Positions 7,786 to 16,433 of a stretch of DNA of 44,760 bases are shown here, in pieces (the first letter of the stretch is position 1; each line of letters opens with the position of its first letter). The stretch comes from Yinghuangia elevatio (GTDB lineage: Bacteria > Actinomycetota > Actinomycetes > Streptomycetales > Streptomycetaceae). The stretch is from positions 1 to 44,760 of the forward strand of contig NZ_JBEZFP010000075.1 of NCBI RefSeq assembly GCF_040649515.1, given 5' to 3'. The notes below the pieces were generated by a model, which saw only the letters and a list, made by a program, of their open reading frames with translations, did no database searches and was not told where the DNA came from. The translations under genes and the position numbers were made by a program.

Positions 7786-10038
7786 TCAGGTGCCGACCGG
7801 CTCCCGCTCGCGTTCCTGCAGCGGGTCAGGCTCCTGTGCCGCCGTCTGCGCGTCGATGTGCTTGCGCAGGCTGTCGCCCTCGACATCGACGTTCGGAAGG
7901 ATGCGGTCCAGCCACTTCGGCAGCCACCAGGCCGACTTGCCCAGCAGCGCGAGCACGGCCGGGACCAGCGCCATGCGGACCACGAACGCGTCCAGGAAGA
8001 CCGCCGCCGCGAGGCCGAAGCCGATCATCTTGATCATCGAGTCGCTCGCCCCGATGAAGCCCGCGAACACCGCGATCATGATGATCGCCGCGGCCGTCAC
8101 CACCCGGGCGCCGTGCTTGAACCCGCTGACCACGGACTCCTTGGGCGACTGGCCGTGCACGAACGCCTCGCGCATCCCGGTGACCAGGAAGACCTCGTAG
8201 TCCATCGCGAGCCCGAACACCACGCCGACCAGGAAGATCGGCATCATGCTCATGATCGGGCCGGTCTGCTCCACCCCGAACAGCCCGTTCAGCCAGCCGT
8301 ACTGGAACACCATGACGACCGCACCGAGCGCGGCGGTGACCGACAGGAGGAAGCCGAGCGCCGCCTTGAGCGGCACCAGGATCGACCGGAACACCGCGAT
8401 CAGCAGCAGGAACGCGAGCCCGACGACCAGGAGCAGGTACGGCATCAGCGCGTCGTTCAGCTTCTGCGAGAAGTCGATGTTCAGCGCCGGGGTGCCACCG
8501 ACCAGCGTCTTGGCGCCGGTCTGCGCCTCGGCCTGCTTCACCACGTCGCGGATGTCGTGCACCAGCGTCTCGGTCTTGGTGTCGCTGGGCTTCGTGGTCG
8601 GCGTGACCTGGATGGTGGCCAGGGTGCCGGCGTCGTTGAGGTTGGCGGCGCCGACCGACGCGACACCCTGGCCCTTGCCCTCGCCCTTGAGCGTCTCGAC
8701 CTGCTGGCGCACCGCGTCCGCGGCGGCAACCGGGTCGGCGGTGTTCGCGGTGTCGACCACCAGCAGCAGCGGGCCGTTGAAGCCGGGGCCGAAGCTGTCG
8801 GCGAGCATGTCGTACGCCTGGCGCTGCGTGGTGCTCGTCGGCTTCGCACTGTCGTCCGGCAGACCGAGGTTCATGCTCGCGGCCGGCAGCGCGATGGCAC
8901 CGAGGCCCACGATCGAGCCCACCAGCACGGCGACCGGGTGCCGCAGCACGAACCGCGCCCAGCGCGAGCCCATGTTCGGCTTGCCCTCGGCCTGCACCTG
9001 CGGCTCCCGGGCCCTGCGCTTGCGCTCCTTGCGACCGAAGATGCGCTTGCCGGCGAAGCCCAGCAGCGCGGGCACGAAGGTCAGCGCCACGAGGACCGCG
9101 ATGACCACGGTGAACGCCGCGGCGAGGCCCATCTCGGTGAGCACCGGGATGTTGACGACGGCCAGGCCGGCCAGCGCGATCACGACCGTGAGGCCCGCGA
9201 AGACCACCGCGGATCCGGCCGTACCGACCGCGCGTCCGGCGGCTTCCTCCGGTTCTCGGCCGAGCCGCAGCTCGCTGCGGAAGCGGGACACGATGAACAG
9301 CGCGTAGTCGATGCCGACCGCCAGGCCGATCATCATCGCCAGCGTGGACGTGCTCTCCGACAGGTCGAAGATGCCGGCCACCGCGGTGATCCCGGCGATG
9401 CCGATGCCGACCCCGAGGATGGCGGTGAGCAGCGGGAGCCCGGCGGCGATCATCGCGCCGAAGGTGATGGCGAGCACGACCGCCGCGACCGCGATGCCGA
9501 TGATCTCGCCGTTGCCGACGCTGGTCTCCGCCTCCAGGGCGTCACCGCCGACCTCGACCTTCAGCCCGGCCGCCTGGCCCTGCTTGACCGCGTCCTCGAG
9601 GACGTCCCGCGTGGAGTCCTTCAGCATGTCGGCGCCGACCAGGTAGTCCACGGTCGCGTACGCCGTCGTGCCGTCCCCGCTCACCGTCGCGGCCGAGAAG
9701 GGGTCGGAGATGTCGGCTATCTCGGGGGTGCCCTGCAACGCGCCGATCGTCTTGTCCACGCCCGCCTTGTTCTGCGGGGCGTCGATCCGGGTGCCGTCGG
9801 GGGCCTGGAACACGACGCGCGCGGTCGCGCCGCTGCCGCCCGTGTCGGGGCTGCGCTCCTCCAGCAGGTCGATCGCCTTCTGCGCCTCGATCCCGGGGAT
9901 CGAGAACGGCTTGGTGGCGGGCTTCGACGCCGTCGCGGCACCGACCCCGACGGCGACGAGGATCGCCATCCAGATCAGCAGCGCGAGGCGCCTTCGACGG
10001 AACGTCAGCCGTCCGAGTCGGTACAGGAGAGTTGCCAT
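7786..10038 (-). CDS. MMPL/RND-family transporter
   Basis: A 750-residue inner-membrane exporter of the MMPL branch of the RND superfamily. These are usually proton-driven exporters of lipids or drugs in actinomycetes. The pattern is one membrane segment (about residues 16-38), a large extracytoplasmic loop, five more membrane segments, then the same arrangement repeated, giving about 12 helices in all. The paired proton-relay Asp-Tyr motifs GIDYALFIVSRFR and AMDYEVFLVTGMREA are both present. The start at 10038 was chosen because GGAG lies 9 bases upstream and the first membrane segment begins soon after; the frame is open to 10206. No TetR partner sits beside it, which is unusual for this family. 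Substrate unknown. Confidence 0.92.
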   Translation of the reverse strand: MATLLYRLGRLTFRRRRLALLIWMAILVAVGVGAATASKPATKPFSIPGIEAQKAIDLLEERSPDTGGSGATARVVFQAPDGTRIDAPQNKAGVDKTIGALQGTPEIADISDPFSAATVSGDGTTAYATVDYLVGADMLKDSTRDVLEDAVKQGQAAGLKVEVGGDALEAETSVGNGEIIGIAVAAVVLAITFGAMIAAGLPLLTAILGVGIGIAGITAVAGIFDLSESTSTLAMMIGLAVGIDYALFIVSRFRSELRLGREPEEAAGRAVGTAGSAVVFAGLTVVIALAGLAVVNIPVLTEMGLAAAFTVVIAVLVALTFVPALLGFAGKRIFGRKERKRRAREPQVQAEGKPNMGSRWARFVLRHPVAVLVGSIVGLGAIALPAASMNLGLPDDSAKPTSTTQRQAYDMLADSFGPGFNGPLLLVVDTANTADPVAAADAVRQQVETLKGEGKGQGVASVGAANLNDAGTLATIQVTPTTKPSDTKTETLVHDIRDVVKQAEAQTGAKTLVGGTPALNIDFSQKLNDALMPYLLLVVGLAFLLLIAVFRSILVPLKAALGFLLSVTAALGAVVMVFQYGWLNGLFGVEQTGPIMSMMPIFLVGVVFGLAMDYEVFLVTGMREAFVHGQSPKESVVSGFKHGARVVTAAAIIMIAVFAGFIGASDSMIKMIGFGLAAAVFLDAFVVRMALVPAVLALLGKSAWWLPKWLDRILPNVDVEGDSLRKHIDAQTAAQEPDPLQEREREPVGT

Positions 10039-10526
10039 GGGAATGGACTCCGGGTCGGTCGAGAGCGAGACGGGGCGTGCGGGACCGGCCCGGACGGCAC
10101 CTGGCTGCGGTCGGGCGGAACGCGAGGGGCAAAAACGGCATGCCGAGGCTGTGGCAGCGGTCACGCCGGAAGTCAGGTGTGCGACGGCCCAAGTGGCGGG
10201 GAGCACTCACCGCGTTGCGCGGGAGTCGCGGTCCCCACCGCGGCCGGTCGCCGGACGTTCGGTCAGTGGCAGGAGCGAGCAGTGGTGGATCGAGGGCGGA
10301 TCGTGGTTCGGATGGTTCTGATAGCGAAAAGTATTCCGGACCGAACCCCGCCGCAGCTCCTTCGGTGGGTCCGAAGTGCAGTACTACGTGGGGCGTACGA
10401 ATTCAAGATCCTGCTACCCCCGCACCTCCGCGGATCCTCGCCTGGGTGTACGCCACGACGAAACGCCGCCCGTGCCGCTGGGGGCGGCAGGGGCGGCGTT
10501 CGGGGGTGAGGGTGGGGCGGGGTGGC
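10039..10526. other. Intergenic region upstream of the MMPL gene
   Basis: This 488-bp region between two minus-strand genes contains the LLM operon terminator at 10462-10500. The rest is presumably the MMPL promoter and leader. I see no convincing gene or strong operator; a weak TTGAAT / TACTGC pair 17 bp apart near 10380-10410 on the minus strand could be a promoter. Confidence 0.45.
10462..10500 (-). terminator. Composite stem-loop terminator of the LLM operon
   Basis: AACGCCGCCC pairs with GGGCGGCGTT. Inside them TGCCGC pairs with GCGGCA, with one unpaired base on each side. The structure lies 27-65 bp past the stop of 10527-11648. Confidence 0.75.
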
Positions 10527-11648
10527 TCAGGGGGCGGTGCGGCGGTGGGTCGTGGTGCGGTGCTCGGCGACGGTGTCGAGCTTGGGGACGATGTGCTCGC
10601 CGAAGAGGCGGATGGTCTCCAGGGTGCCTTCCCGGGTGTCCGGCCCCAGGCCGAGGACGAGTTGGTCGATGCCCGCGGACTCGTAGGCCTTGACCGCCTT
10701 GAGGGCGCTGTCGGGGTCGCCGACGATCATCGCGCCGGCGTCGGCGGCGAACTCCACCATTTCGGCATTGATGTCCGGAATGACCTCGGGCCAGCGCGGC
10801 AGGCCCTCCGGGTGGGGGAAGGTGTCGTGGTAGCGGTAGACGTTGCTGACGAGGTACGTGGTGCGGGCGTCGACCGCGCGCTGGACGGCGCGCTTGCGGT
10901 CCTCATCGACGAAGCCGGTGGACACGCACAGGACGTTGTCGTTGACGAAGGCGCCGACGGGCTCGGCGTTGCGGATCGCGCGCTTGTAGCCGGCGGTGAG
11001 CTTCTCGGCCTGCTCCACGTCGCCGATCGAGAAGCCGAGGACGCCGAGGCCCATGCGGGCGGCCATCTCGTAGGACGGCGGGGAGCCGGCGGCGTACCAC
11101 ATGGCCGGGTGGGCCTTGCCGTACGGCTTGGGGAGGATGCGGCGGGGCGGGAGCGACCAGTACTTGCCCTGGTAGCCCTGGTACTCGTCCTGGAGCCACA
11201 TCTTGGGGAATTCGCGTATGACGTCTTCCCAGATGTCCTTGGTCTGGTTCATGTCCTCGATACCGGGGAGGAAGCCGAGGATCTCGTGGCTTCCGGCGCC
11301 GCGGCCGGTGCCGAACTCGAACCGGCCGCCGCTGAGGTGGTCGAGCATGGCGACCCGTTCGGCGACCTTGGCGGGGTGGTTGACCTGGGGGAGCGGGTTG
11401 AAGATGCCGGAGCCGATGTGGATGCGCTCGGTGGCGTGGGCGAGGTAGCCGCACATCACGTCGTTCGCGGACAGGTGGGAGTACTCGTCGAGGAAGTGGT
11501 GCTCGCTCAGCCACACGTACTTGAAGCCGGCCTTGTCGGCGGCGATCGCGTACGCCATGTCGTTCATCAGTGCCTCGTGCTCCGCGTTCGGGTTGCCCTC
11601 GCGCCGGAACGCCGGGTTGTAGCCCTGGAGGAAGACGCCGAACTCCAT
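10527..11648 (-). CDS. LLM-class flavin-dependent monooxygenase
   Basis: A 373-residue bacterial-luciferase-like TIM-barrel enzyme (FMNH2 or F420H2 dependent). Typical features are MEFGVFLQGY at the first strand, YVWLSEHHF, the HPAKVAERVAMLDHLSGGRFEFGTGRG segment found in most members, and a C-terminal VGDPDSALKAVKAYESAGIDQLVLGLG. It probably oxygenates a small organic or acyl substrate. It is the last gene of a three-gene minus-strand operon (13790 to 10527), 61 bp after an amidohydrolase-fold gene. AGGAG lies about 8 bases before the ATG. Cofactor choice and substrate cannot be read from the sequence. Confidence 0.9.
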   Translation of the reverse strand: MEFGVFLQGYNPAFRREGNPNAEHEALMNDMAYAIAADKAGFKYVWLSEHHFLDEYSHLSANDVMCGYLAHATERIHIGSGIFNPLPQVNHPAKVAERVAMLDHLSGGRFEFGTGRGAGSHEILGFLPGIEDMNQTKDIWEDVIREFPKMWLQDEYQGYQGKYWSLPPRRILPKPYGKAHPAMWYAAGSPPSYEMAARMGLGVLGFSIGDVEQAEKLTAGYKRAIRNAEPVGAFVNDNVLCVSTGFVDEDRKRAVQRAVDARTTYLVSNVYRYHDTFPHPEGLPRWPEVIPDINAEMVEFAADAGAMIVGDPDSALKAVKAYESAGIDQLVLGLGPDTREGTLETIRLFGEHIVPKLDTVAEHRTTTHRRTAP

Positions 11649-11709
11649 TGGTACTCCTGGTTGTTGATGTGGTCGGTGCGGATTCTTGCGGTGGTCCGGC
11701 GAGCGCGGT

Positions 11710-12576
11710 CTACAGCGGGTCGAGCTTGAGGAGGCGGCGTGCGTTGCCGGCGAGGAACTGCGGCCACACGTCGTCCTTGAAGCCGACGCCCGGGAGTTCG
11801 CCGAAGATGCGGTCGAGGGTGAGGCCCATGGGGAAGTAGCCGGCGTACAGGATCTTGTGCGCGCCGCGGGTGTTGGCGTAGTCGACGATCGCCTGCGGGT
11901 AGTAGCGCGGCGCGAACGCGGACGTGGAGTAGTACAGGTTGGGCCACTTCAGCATGAGCTTGACGGCGAGGTCGACCCAGGGCTCGCAGCCGTGCCGGGT
12001 GACCATGACCAGATCCGGGAAGTCGTACATGACCTCGTCGATGAGCTCGACGTGCTGCGCCGCGAACTTGAGGCGGGGGCCGGGGACGCCGGCGCAGATG
12101 AAGACCGGGATGTCGAGCTCCACGCACTTGGCGTAGAAGGGGTACATCTTCTTGTCGTTGATCGGCACCTGCGGGAACGTCCCCGACGGGAAGCAGCCGA
12201 CCGCGCGTACCCCGAACTCCTGATGCTCGCGTACCAGTTGCCGGATGCCGTCCATACCGGTGTTGGGGTCGACGTTGGACGCCGCCACGAACCGGTCCGG
12301 GTGGCGCCGCAGGGCTTCGCGCGAGGTCTCGTCGCCGACGCCGATGAGGCCGTGGCTGATCCCGAAGCGGTCCATCTCCTGGACGGTGAACTCCACCGGG
12401 TTGTCGGTGGGCAGGTCCTTGGGGACCCCCTTGAACATGTACTCGGCGGGGAAGTCGAAGGACTCGCGCGACTCGCGGTCCTTGGTCTGGCGCCGGATGA
12501 ACGCGTACTGGTCCCAACCTTCGTGCGGGAAGCCGATCATCGTGTCGACGACCGGGACATCCGTGGGGAACACCAT
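11710..12576 (-). CDS. Amidohydrolase-fold protein lacking metal ligands
   Basis: A 288-residue protein with the fold pattern of the amidohydrolase-2 (ACMSD/LigW-like) family. The usual N-terminal D.H.H reads DTMIGFPHE (11-19), the mid-barrel FIH.G reads FICAGVPG, and the C-terminal GSD.P reads YAGYFPMG (244-251). So most metal-binding and catalytic positions appear replaced, and only His195 (RHG) is clearly kept. It may be a pseudoenzyme, a partner of the next upstream gene's product, or use different chemistry. The ATG at 12576 has GAGGAG about 10 bases upstream. It lies 35 bp after 12612-13790 in the same operon. This reading rests on a by-eye alignment. Confidence 0.8.
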   Translation of the reverse strand: MVFPTDVPVVDTMIGFPHEGWDQYAFIRRQTKDRESRESFDFPAEYMFKGVPKDLPTDNPVEFTVQEMDRFGISHGLIGVGDETSREALRRHPDRFVAASNVDPNTGMDGIRQLVREHQEFGVRAVGCFPSGTFPQVPINDKKMYPFYAKCVELDIPVFICAGVPGPRLKFAAQHVELIDEVMYDFPDLVMVTRHGCEPWVDLAVKLMLKWPNLYYSTSAFAPRYYPQAIVDYANTRGAHKILYAGYFPMGLTLDRIFGELPGVGFKDDVWPQFLAGNARRLLKLDPL

Positions 12577-12611
12577 CGTGCCGACTCTCCTCGGAGCGGG
12601 GCGGAAGCGGT

Positions 12612-13790
12612 TCAGGGCAGGCGCCGGACCAGGGACTCGGCGTTCGTGCGCATCACACGGACCTGTTCGTCGGCGCCGAAGCCGGCCGCGTCGAGGTCCT
12701 TCGCGAAGTCCAGCGGCCGCGCGATGCCCTCGGTGTGCGGCCAGTCCGAGCCCAGCATGATGCGCTCGACACCGATCACCTCGCGCAGCGCGGTCAGGTC
12801 GTTCTCGTGGAACGGGGAGACCCAGAGCCTCTGGCGCAGCGTCTCGCGCGGGTCCTCGGCCCAGGCGTGCGGCAGTTGCGAGTAGGACTTCTTCAGGCGC
12901 TGGAAGAGCGGCGGGATCCAGTCCGCGCCGGTCTCGATCGCCGCGATCCGCAGCCGCGGATGCCGGGCGAGCACGCCGTACGACAGCAGCGCCGCGATGG
13001 TGTCCGCGATCGGCTCGGGGCTGATCAGGCCGCGCATCGGGGTCGCGCGGAACGCCTCCATCTCGTGCGACTCGCCCCACCACGAGACGAGTTGCGCGTA
13101 CGCGCTGTTGCCGCCGTGGTAGACGACGGTGACGCCGGCCTCGGCGGCGAGTGCCCAGAACGGTTCGAGCGCGGGGTCGCCGGGCGAGGTCCAGCCGCGG
13201 TCGGTGCGGATCGGCCCGTACTGCATGACGATCACGCGGGCGTCCCTGCCGAGCGCCCACTCCAGTTCGCGCACCGCGTTCTCGGGGTCGGCGAGGGTGA
13301 AGTACGGCGCCGCGAAGATCCGCTCCTGGTAGGCGAATCCCCAGTCTTCGTCCAGCCAGCGGTTGAACGCGCGGAAGGCGGCGCACAGCGCCGGGATGTC
13401 GTGGATCAGCGCCTGCTCCATGCCGACACCCAGGGTCGGGAAGAACATCGCGCCGTCCAGGCCGAGTTCGTCCATCGCGCGCAGGCGGGCGTCGCGGTCC
13501 CGGTACTCCGGGCGGGTGGGCTCCAGTTCGCCGAACTGCTCGATGAGCGATCCGGTGGCCGTGCCGCGGAACCAGTTCTCCAGCACGCCGGGCTGTGCCA
13601 GCCGTGAGAACGTCGGGTCGGGGATGAACTTGTTCACCTTGCCGCCGACGAGCAGCCGGGTCTTGCCGTCCACTTGCGCCCACTGCATGCAGCGCTTGCG
13701 GAACTCGGGCTCCAGGTGCCGGGTGAAGGCGTCGAGGGCCTCGTAGTAGTGGTTGTCCGCGTCGAATGCTCGGAAGTTCTCGGGCAGCAT
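12612..13790 (-). CDS. Amidohydrolase family (ACMSD-like) metalloenzyme
   Basis: A 392-residue TIM-barrel hydrolase or decarboxylase of the amidohydrolase-2 family. Metal-site motifs are FDADNHYYE (residues 9-17, a D.D.H variant of H.H), VVYHGG (His225) and LGSDWPH (Asp349). RLRAMDELGLDGAMFFPT is a typical family segment. Relatives remove carboxyl groups from ring-cleavage or aromatic acids, or hydrolyse C-N and C-C bonds. With the luciferase-like monooxygenase downstream, this suggests breakdown of an aromatic or cyclic compound. It is the first gene of the operon, about 200 bp from the divergently regulated TetR locus. The ATG at 13790 has GAGGGG upstream. Confidence 0.88.
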   Translation of the reverse strand: MLPENFRAFDADNHYYEALDAFTRHLEPEFRKRCMQWAQVDGKTRLLVGGKVNKFIPDPTFSRLAQPGVLENWFRGTATGSLIEQFGELEPTRPEYRDRDARLRAMDELGLDGAMFFPTLGVGMEQALIHDIPALCAAFRAFNRWLDEDWGFAYQERIFAAPYFTLADPENAVRELEWALGRDARVIVMQYGPIRTDRGWTSPGDPALEPFWALAAEAGVTVVYHGGNSAYAQLVSWWGESHEMEAFRATPMRGLISPEPIADTIAALLSYGVLARHPRLRIAAIETGADWIPPLFQRLKKSYSQLPHAWAEDPRETLRQRLWVSPFHENDLTALREVIGVERIMLGSDWPHTEGIARPLDFAKDLDAAGFGADEQVRVMRTNAESLVRRLP

Positions 13791-13933
13791 GTGGGCCCCT
13801 CATCTCCGTGTGCGCCGTCGGTCCGGTACGGCGTCGGCAGCCACGTCGCGTCGCTGCCGGGCCTGTGCCGGGCGGTGCCGTGTGCGGCCGGGCGTACGCG
13901 GACGCGCCGAACGCCCGGCGGCTCACGACGCGA

Positions 13934-13955
13934 TGAAACTAGAACACGATTCCTG
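13934..13955. promoter_or_regulatory. TetR-type operator candidate, operon side
   Basis: TGAAACTAGAACACGATTCC plus TG resembles the site at 14675-14696 (15 of 22 positions, core AACnCGnTTCnTG). It lies 144-165 bp upstream of the first amidohydrolase gene, on the other side of the TetR gene. CTAGAACACG also resembles half of a KstR-type steroid operator. Confidence 0.4.
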
Positions 13956-13989
13956 TTTGGGTCAACGGTCGGAGGCTGGCGATCGGGGG

Positions 13990-14571
13990 TCAGATGCCGG
14001 CGAAGACGCGACGGGTCACGCGTTCGAGGTCGGAGAGGATGTCCGTCCACGTCTTGCGGTCGGTCACCCAGGCCACCAGCCCGGTCAGCACGACCGCCTG
14101 GACCGCCACCTGGATGGTCCCGGCGTGCTCCGCCGGGACGTCGTGCATCAGCGCGGCCATCGCCTCGTCGGACGAGACGTGCATGCGCGCGATCATCTCG
14201 CTCGCGTACGGATCGGCCGACGCGACCATGGCCACCGTGAGGCGGGCGAAATGCGGATGCCGCTGGAACGCCCGCAGTTCGCGGCGGGCGTAGCGGAGTA
14301 CGCGCTCCTCGGCGCCGGAATCCGCGGGGCGGTTCGCCCGGCTCGACCCCATCTCGGTCAGGACCTGCCGGGTCAGGCGCTCCTGCCAGTCGGCGACGGC
14401 CGCCGCGAGGAGGTGCTCCTTGGAGGAGAAGTACCGGTAGATGGTGCCGAGCGAGATGCCGGAGCGCGCCGCGACGTCCCGCATCTGGAGCACGTCGGGG
14501 CCCGACTCGGCGACAAGTTCGATCACCGCGTCGGTGATGCGTCCCCGACGCGCGAGCTGGGCCCGGGTCAT
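13990..14571 (-). CDS. TetR family regulator, KstR-like
   Basis: A 193-residue regulator. The N-terminal helix-turn-helix reads MRDVAARSGISLGTIYRYFSSKEHLL, which strongly recalls KstR-type regulators of steroid catabolism. The C-terminal TGLVAWVTDRKTWTDILSDLERVTRRVF also follows the KstR end pattern. It probably represses the adjacent minus-strand operon and itself, responding to an acyl-CoA or ring metabolite (inference). The start could be ATG 14571 or the in-frame GTG 14610, which adds 13 residues; neither has a well-placed ribosome site. A related site lies about 70-125 bp before these starts. Confidence 0.88.
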   Translation of the reverse strand: MTRAQLARRGRITDAVIELVAESGPDVLQMRDVAARSGISLGTIYRYFSSKEHLLAAAVADWQERLTRQVLTEMGSSRANRPADSGAEERVLRYARRELRAFQRHPHFARLTVAMVASADPYASEMIARMHVSSDEAMAALMHDVPAEHAGTIQVAVQAVVLTGLVAWVTDRKTWTDILSDLERVTRRVFAGI

Positions 14572-14674
14572 GCCCTCCAGGGCGCGCGGGGGGAGTTCGC
14601 TGGTCGGCACGCAGCGCAGTCTAGCGGCGCCCGCGCGGGTCGGCGGGGCGGTGGGCGGCGCGGGGCAGTCGGCG

Positions 14675-14696
14675 TGAATTGAAAACCCGGTTCTTG
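14675..14696. promoter_or_regulatory. TetR-type operator candidate, regulator side
   Basis: TGAATTGAAAACCCGGTTCT plus TG matches 13934-13955 at 15 of 22 positions. It lies upstream of the TetR gene, where autoregulation would be expected. Confidence 0.4.
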
Positions 14697-14819
14697 CTGG
14701 AGATGTTTGGATCGGCGGCAGTGGCCGGCAGCGGGGGCTGGGGCAGGCGGCTGCGGGCCGTGCTGGAACGTGATGGGCGGTGACGGGCCGCGATGGGCGG
14801 TGAGGGATGGCGACGGCGG

Positions 14820-15551
14820 TCAGTCGCGTGCGCCCAGCCGGGCACGGAGCGCCTTGACGTGCTCGGTGAAGCCCTCGCGTGACAGCGACCAGAGTTGCGC
14901 GGAGCGCTCCAGGTCGTGCGCCTGCGCCGGGCCGGACACGGTGTCGTTCGCGGCGAGGGTGGCCTTGGTGCGGCGTACGAGGTCCGGATCGCGTCGCGCG
15001 GCGCGGCGGGCGAGGGCGGAGGCCTCGCGCATCAGGACGTCCGGGTCGACACAGGCGAACGCGAGGTTGTGGGCGACGGCCTGCTCGCCGGTCAGCGTGG
15101 CGCCGAACAGGACCATGGCCGCCGCGGTCTGGCGTCCCACGCGCTGTTCCAGCCGCCACATGTGCGCACCGCCCGGGTGGATTCCCACGTCGAGCCAGCG
15201 TGGGTCGAAGACCGCGCGCGGCGTGGCGAGGATGACATCGCAGGCGAGCGGGAGGTTCACGCCGGCGCCGAGGCAGGCGCCGTCGACGGCCGCCAGGGTG
15301 GGGACAGGGGCGGCGGCCAGCGCGGACGGCCCCGCGTAGGCGGCGTCGAGGTCGAGGGCCGGACCCTTCTCCAGTTCGTCGAGACTGCCTCCGGCGCAGA
15401 AGACCGGTGGTGCGGCGGTCAGTACGAGTGCGCGGGCGCCGCGGTCTAGGAGATCGCCGACACCGTCGGCGAGTGCCCTGCTGAGGGCGGGCGACAGGGC
15501 GTTGCGGTGGGCCGCGTCGTCGAGGGTGATGATCCCGAAGCCGTCATCCAT
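14820..15551 (-). CDS. Enoyl-CoA hydratase/isomerase family protein
   Basis: A 243-residue crotonase-fold protein that should act on an acyl-CoA. Recognisable parts are FGIITLDDAAHRNALSP at the N-terminus, the oxyanion-hole segment VFCAGGSLDEL (usually F.AG.D), and AAVDGACLGAGVNLPLACDVILA, the second oxyanion loop. The usual catalytic Glu after the second loop is not obvious (FDPRWLDVGIHPGGAHMW), so it may be an isomerase, thioesterase or dehalogenase-type member. ATG 15551 is chosen; an alternative ATG at 15566 lies inside the palindromic GntR-like operator. It is divergent from the NIPSNAP/CoA-transferase pair, sharing a 140-bp control region with two operator copies. Confidence 0.88.
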   Translation of the reverse strand: MDDGFGIITLDDAAHRNALSPALSRALADGVGDLLDRGARALVLTAAPPVFCAGGSLDELEKGPALDLDAAYAGPSALAAAPVPTLAAVDGACLGAGVNLPLACDVILATPRAVFDPRWLDVGIHPGGAHMWRLEQRVGRQTAAAMVLFGATLTGEQAVAHNLAFACVDPDVLMREASALARRAARRDPDLVRRTKATLAANDTVSGPAQAHDLERSAQLWSLSREGFTEHVKALRARLGARD

Positions 15552-15562
15552 GCGCGCTCGTA

Positions 15563-15575
15563 TCATGTATACAAT
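15563..15575. promoter_or_regulatory. GntR operator candidate, copy A
   Basis: The 13 bases read ATTGTATACATGA on the minus strand, identical to copy C at 19738-19750 in front of the GntR gene. The TTGTATACA core matches the T.GT..AC.A form expected for FadR/FCD-type GntR proteins. It overlaps the promoter or start of the enoyl-CoA hydratase gene. Confidence 0.7.
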
Positions 15576-15598
15576 CGTAGGGCAGAATCGCCGGCGCG

Positions 15599-15612
15599 TA
15601 TTGAATACAATA
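15599..15612. promoter_or_regulatory. GntR operator candidate, copy B
   Basis: TATTGAATACAATA has perfect TATTG/CAATA arms and is a close variant of ATTGTATACA. It lies 24 bp from copy A and 81 bp before the NIPSNAP-like gene, in the same divergent promoter. Confidence 0.55.
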
Positions 15613-15692
15613 TCAACTCGTGCTGGAGTGGCCCGGTATGCGGCGCCGGACTCGGCCGGGCGCCGGGGGACCGCGGGGAGCGACGACGCACG

Positions 15693-16433
15693 ATGGCCAA
15701 CGACAAGCTCTACATCCACGAGTTCATCGACATCATCGGCCACAACCGCGCCAACTACATGCACCACATGACCGCCAACTGGAGCCCGATCGCCCAGGAG
15801 GAGCGCCAGCAACTCTGTTACGGCGTATGGGGCGTGGTCGGCACGACGCGCGAGTGGCCGTCCGTCGTCAACCTCTGGGAGGAAGACGGCTTCGACGGCA
15901 TGGCCGCGTCCTTCCGCCACGAGTTCGCCGGCGCCGGACTCCAGGACCCGGCGCTGGCCAAGTGGTGGGCCGAGGCCGCGAAGTTCCGTTCCCACGGCGA
16001 GGACCGCCTGCTCGTCCCGGCACCGTGGACCCGGACGATCGAGGAACTGTGCGCGGACGGCGTGCGCGGCGAGACGTACGCCCATGAGCAACTGCGCACC
16101 ACCCCGGGGAAGGCGCGCGAACTCCTCGAGCGCGTCGCCGAGGGCGGCGAACCGCTGCTGTCCGAGCACGGCTGGGAGCTCGCGGGCGCATGGGAGACCG
16201 CGATGACCGGCGACTCGGAGGCGTTCCTGCTCTGGGCGATCCCCAGCTGGGAGCAGTGGGCCGAGGCCGAGAAGGCGGAGCGCGCGGACACGAAACTCGG
16301 GCGTTGGCGCCGGGACTTCTACTCGCGCCTCACCTCGGTCCACCGCTTCCTGATGGCCGACGCCGAGTTGTCGCCCTTCCGCACCGGCCGCCAGCCCACG
16401 CGCGCGGACCGCAAGACGGAGTGGACGGAGTGA
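15693..16433 (+). CDS. NIPSNAP-like / dimeric alpha-beta barrel protein
   Basis: A 246-residue protein with two similar halves. The first has YIHEFIDIIGHNRANYMHHM followed by a VNLWEEDGFDGMA segment. The second has ETYAHEQLRTTPGKARELLER followed by FLLWAIPSWEQWAEAEKAE. This pattern (short beta-strand, helix, WE.W.. ending) is typical of NIPSNAP/EthD-type ferredoxin-like barrels, often found beside acyl-CoA genes in actinomycetes. The biochemical role is unknown. The ATG at 15693 has GGGGAG about 12 bases upstream. Its stop overlaps the start of the CoA-transferase gene (TGATG), so the two are translationally coupled. Confidence 0.75.
   Translation: MANDKLYIHEFIDIIGHNRANYMHHMTANWSPIAQEERQQLCYGVWGVVGTTREWPSVVNLWEEDGFDGMAASFRHEFAGAGLQDPALAKWWAEAAKFRSHGEDRLLVPAPWTRTIEELCADGVRGETYAHEQLRTTPGKARELLERVAEGGEPLLSEHGWELAGAWETAMTGDSEAFLLWAIPSWEQWAEAEKAERADTKLGRWRRDFYSRLTSVHRFLMADAELSPFRTGRQPTRADRKTEWTE

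Noticed and set aside
7399..10509. A 1036-codon plus-strand open frame opposite the MMPL gene
   Set aside because: It is rich in Arg, His, Asp and Gly with no domain, and is the typical antisense shadow of a GC-rich gene with strong third-position bias.
12577..13926. Fusion of the second amidohydrolase-fold protein with an upstream 450-codon segment
   Set aside because: The upstream segment is the wrong-frame reading of the first amidohydrolase gene, and a ribosome site precedes 12576.
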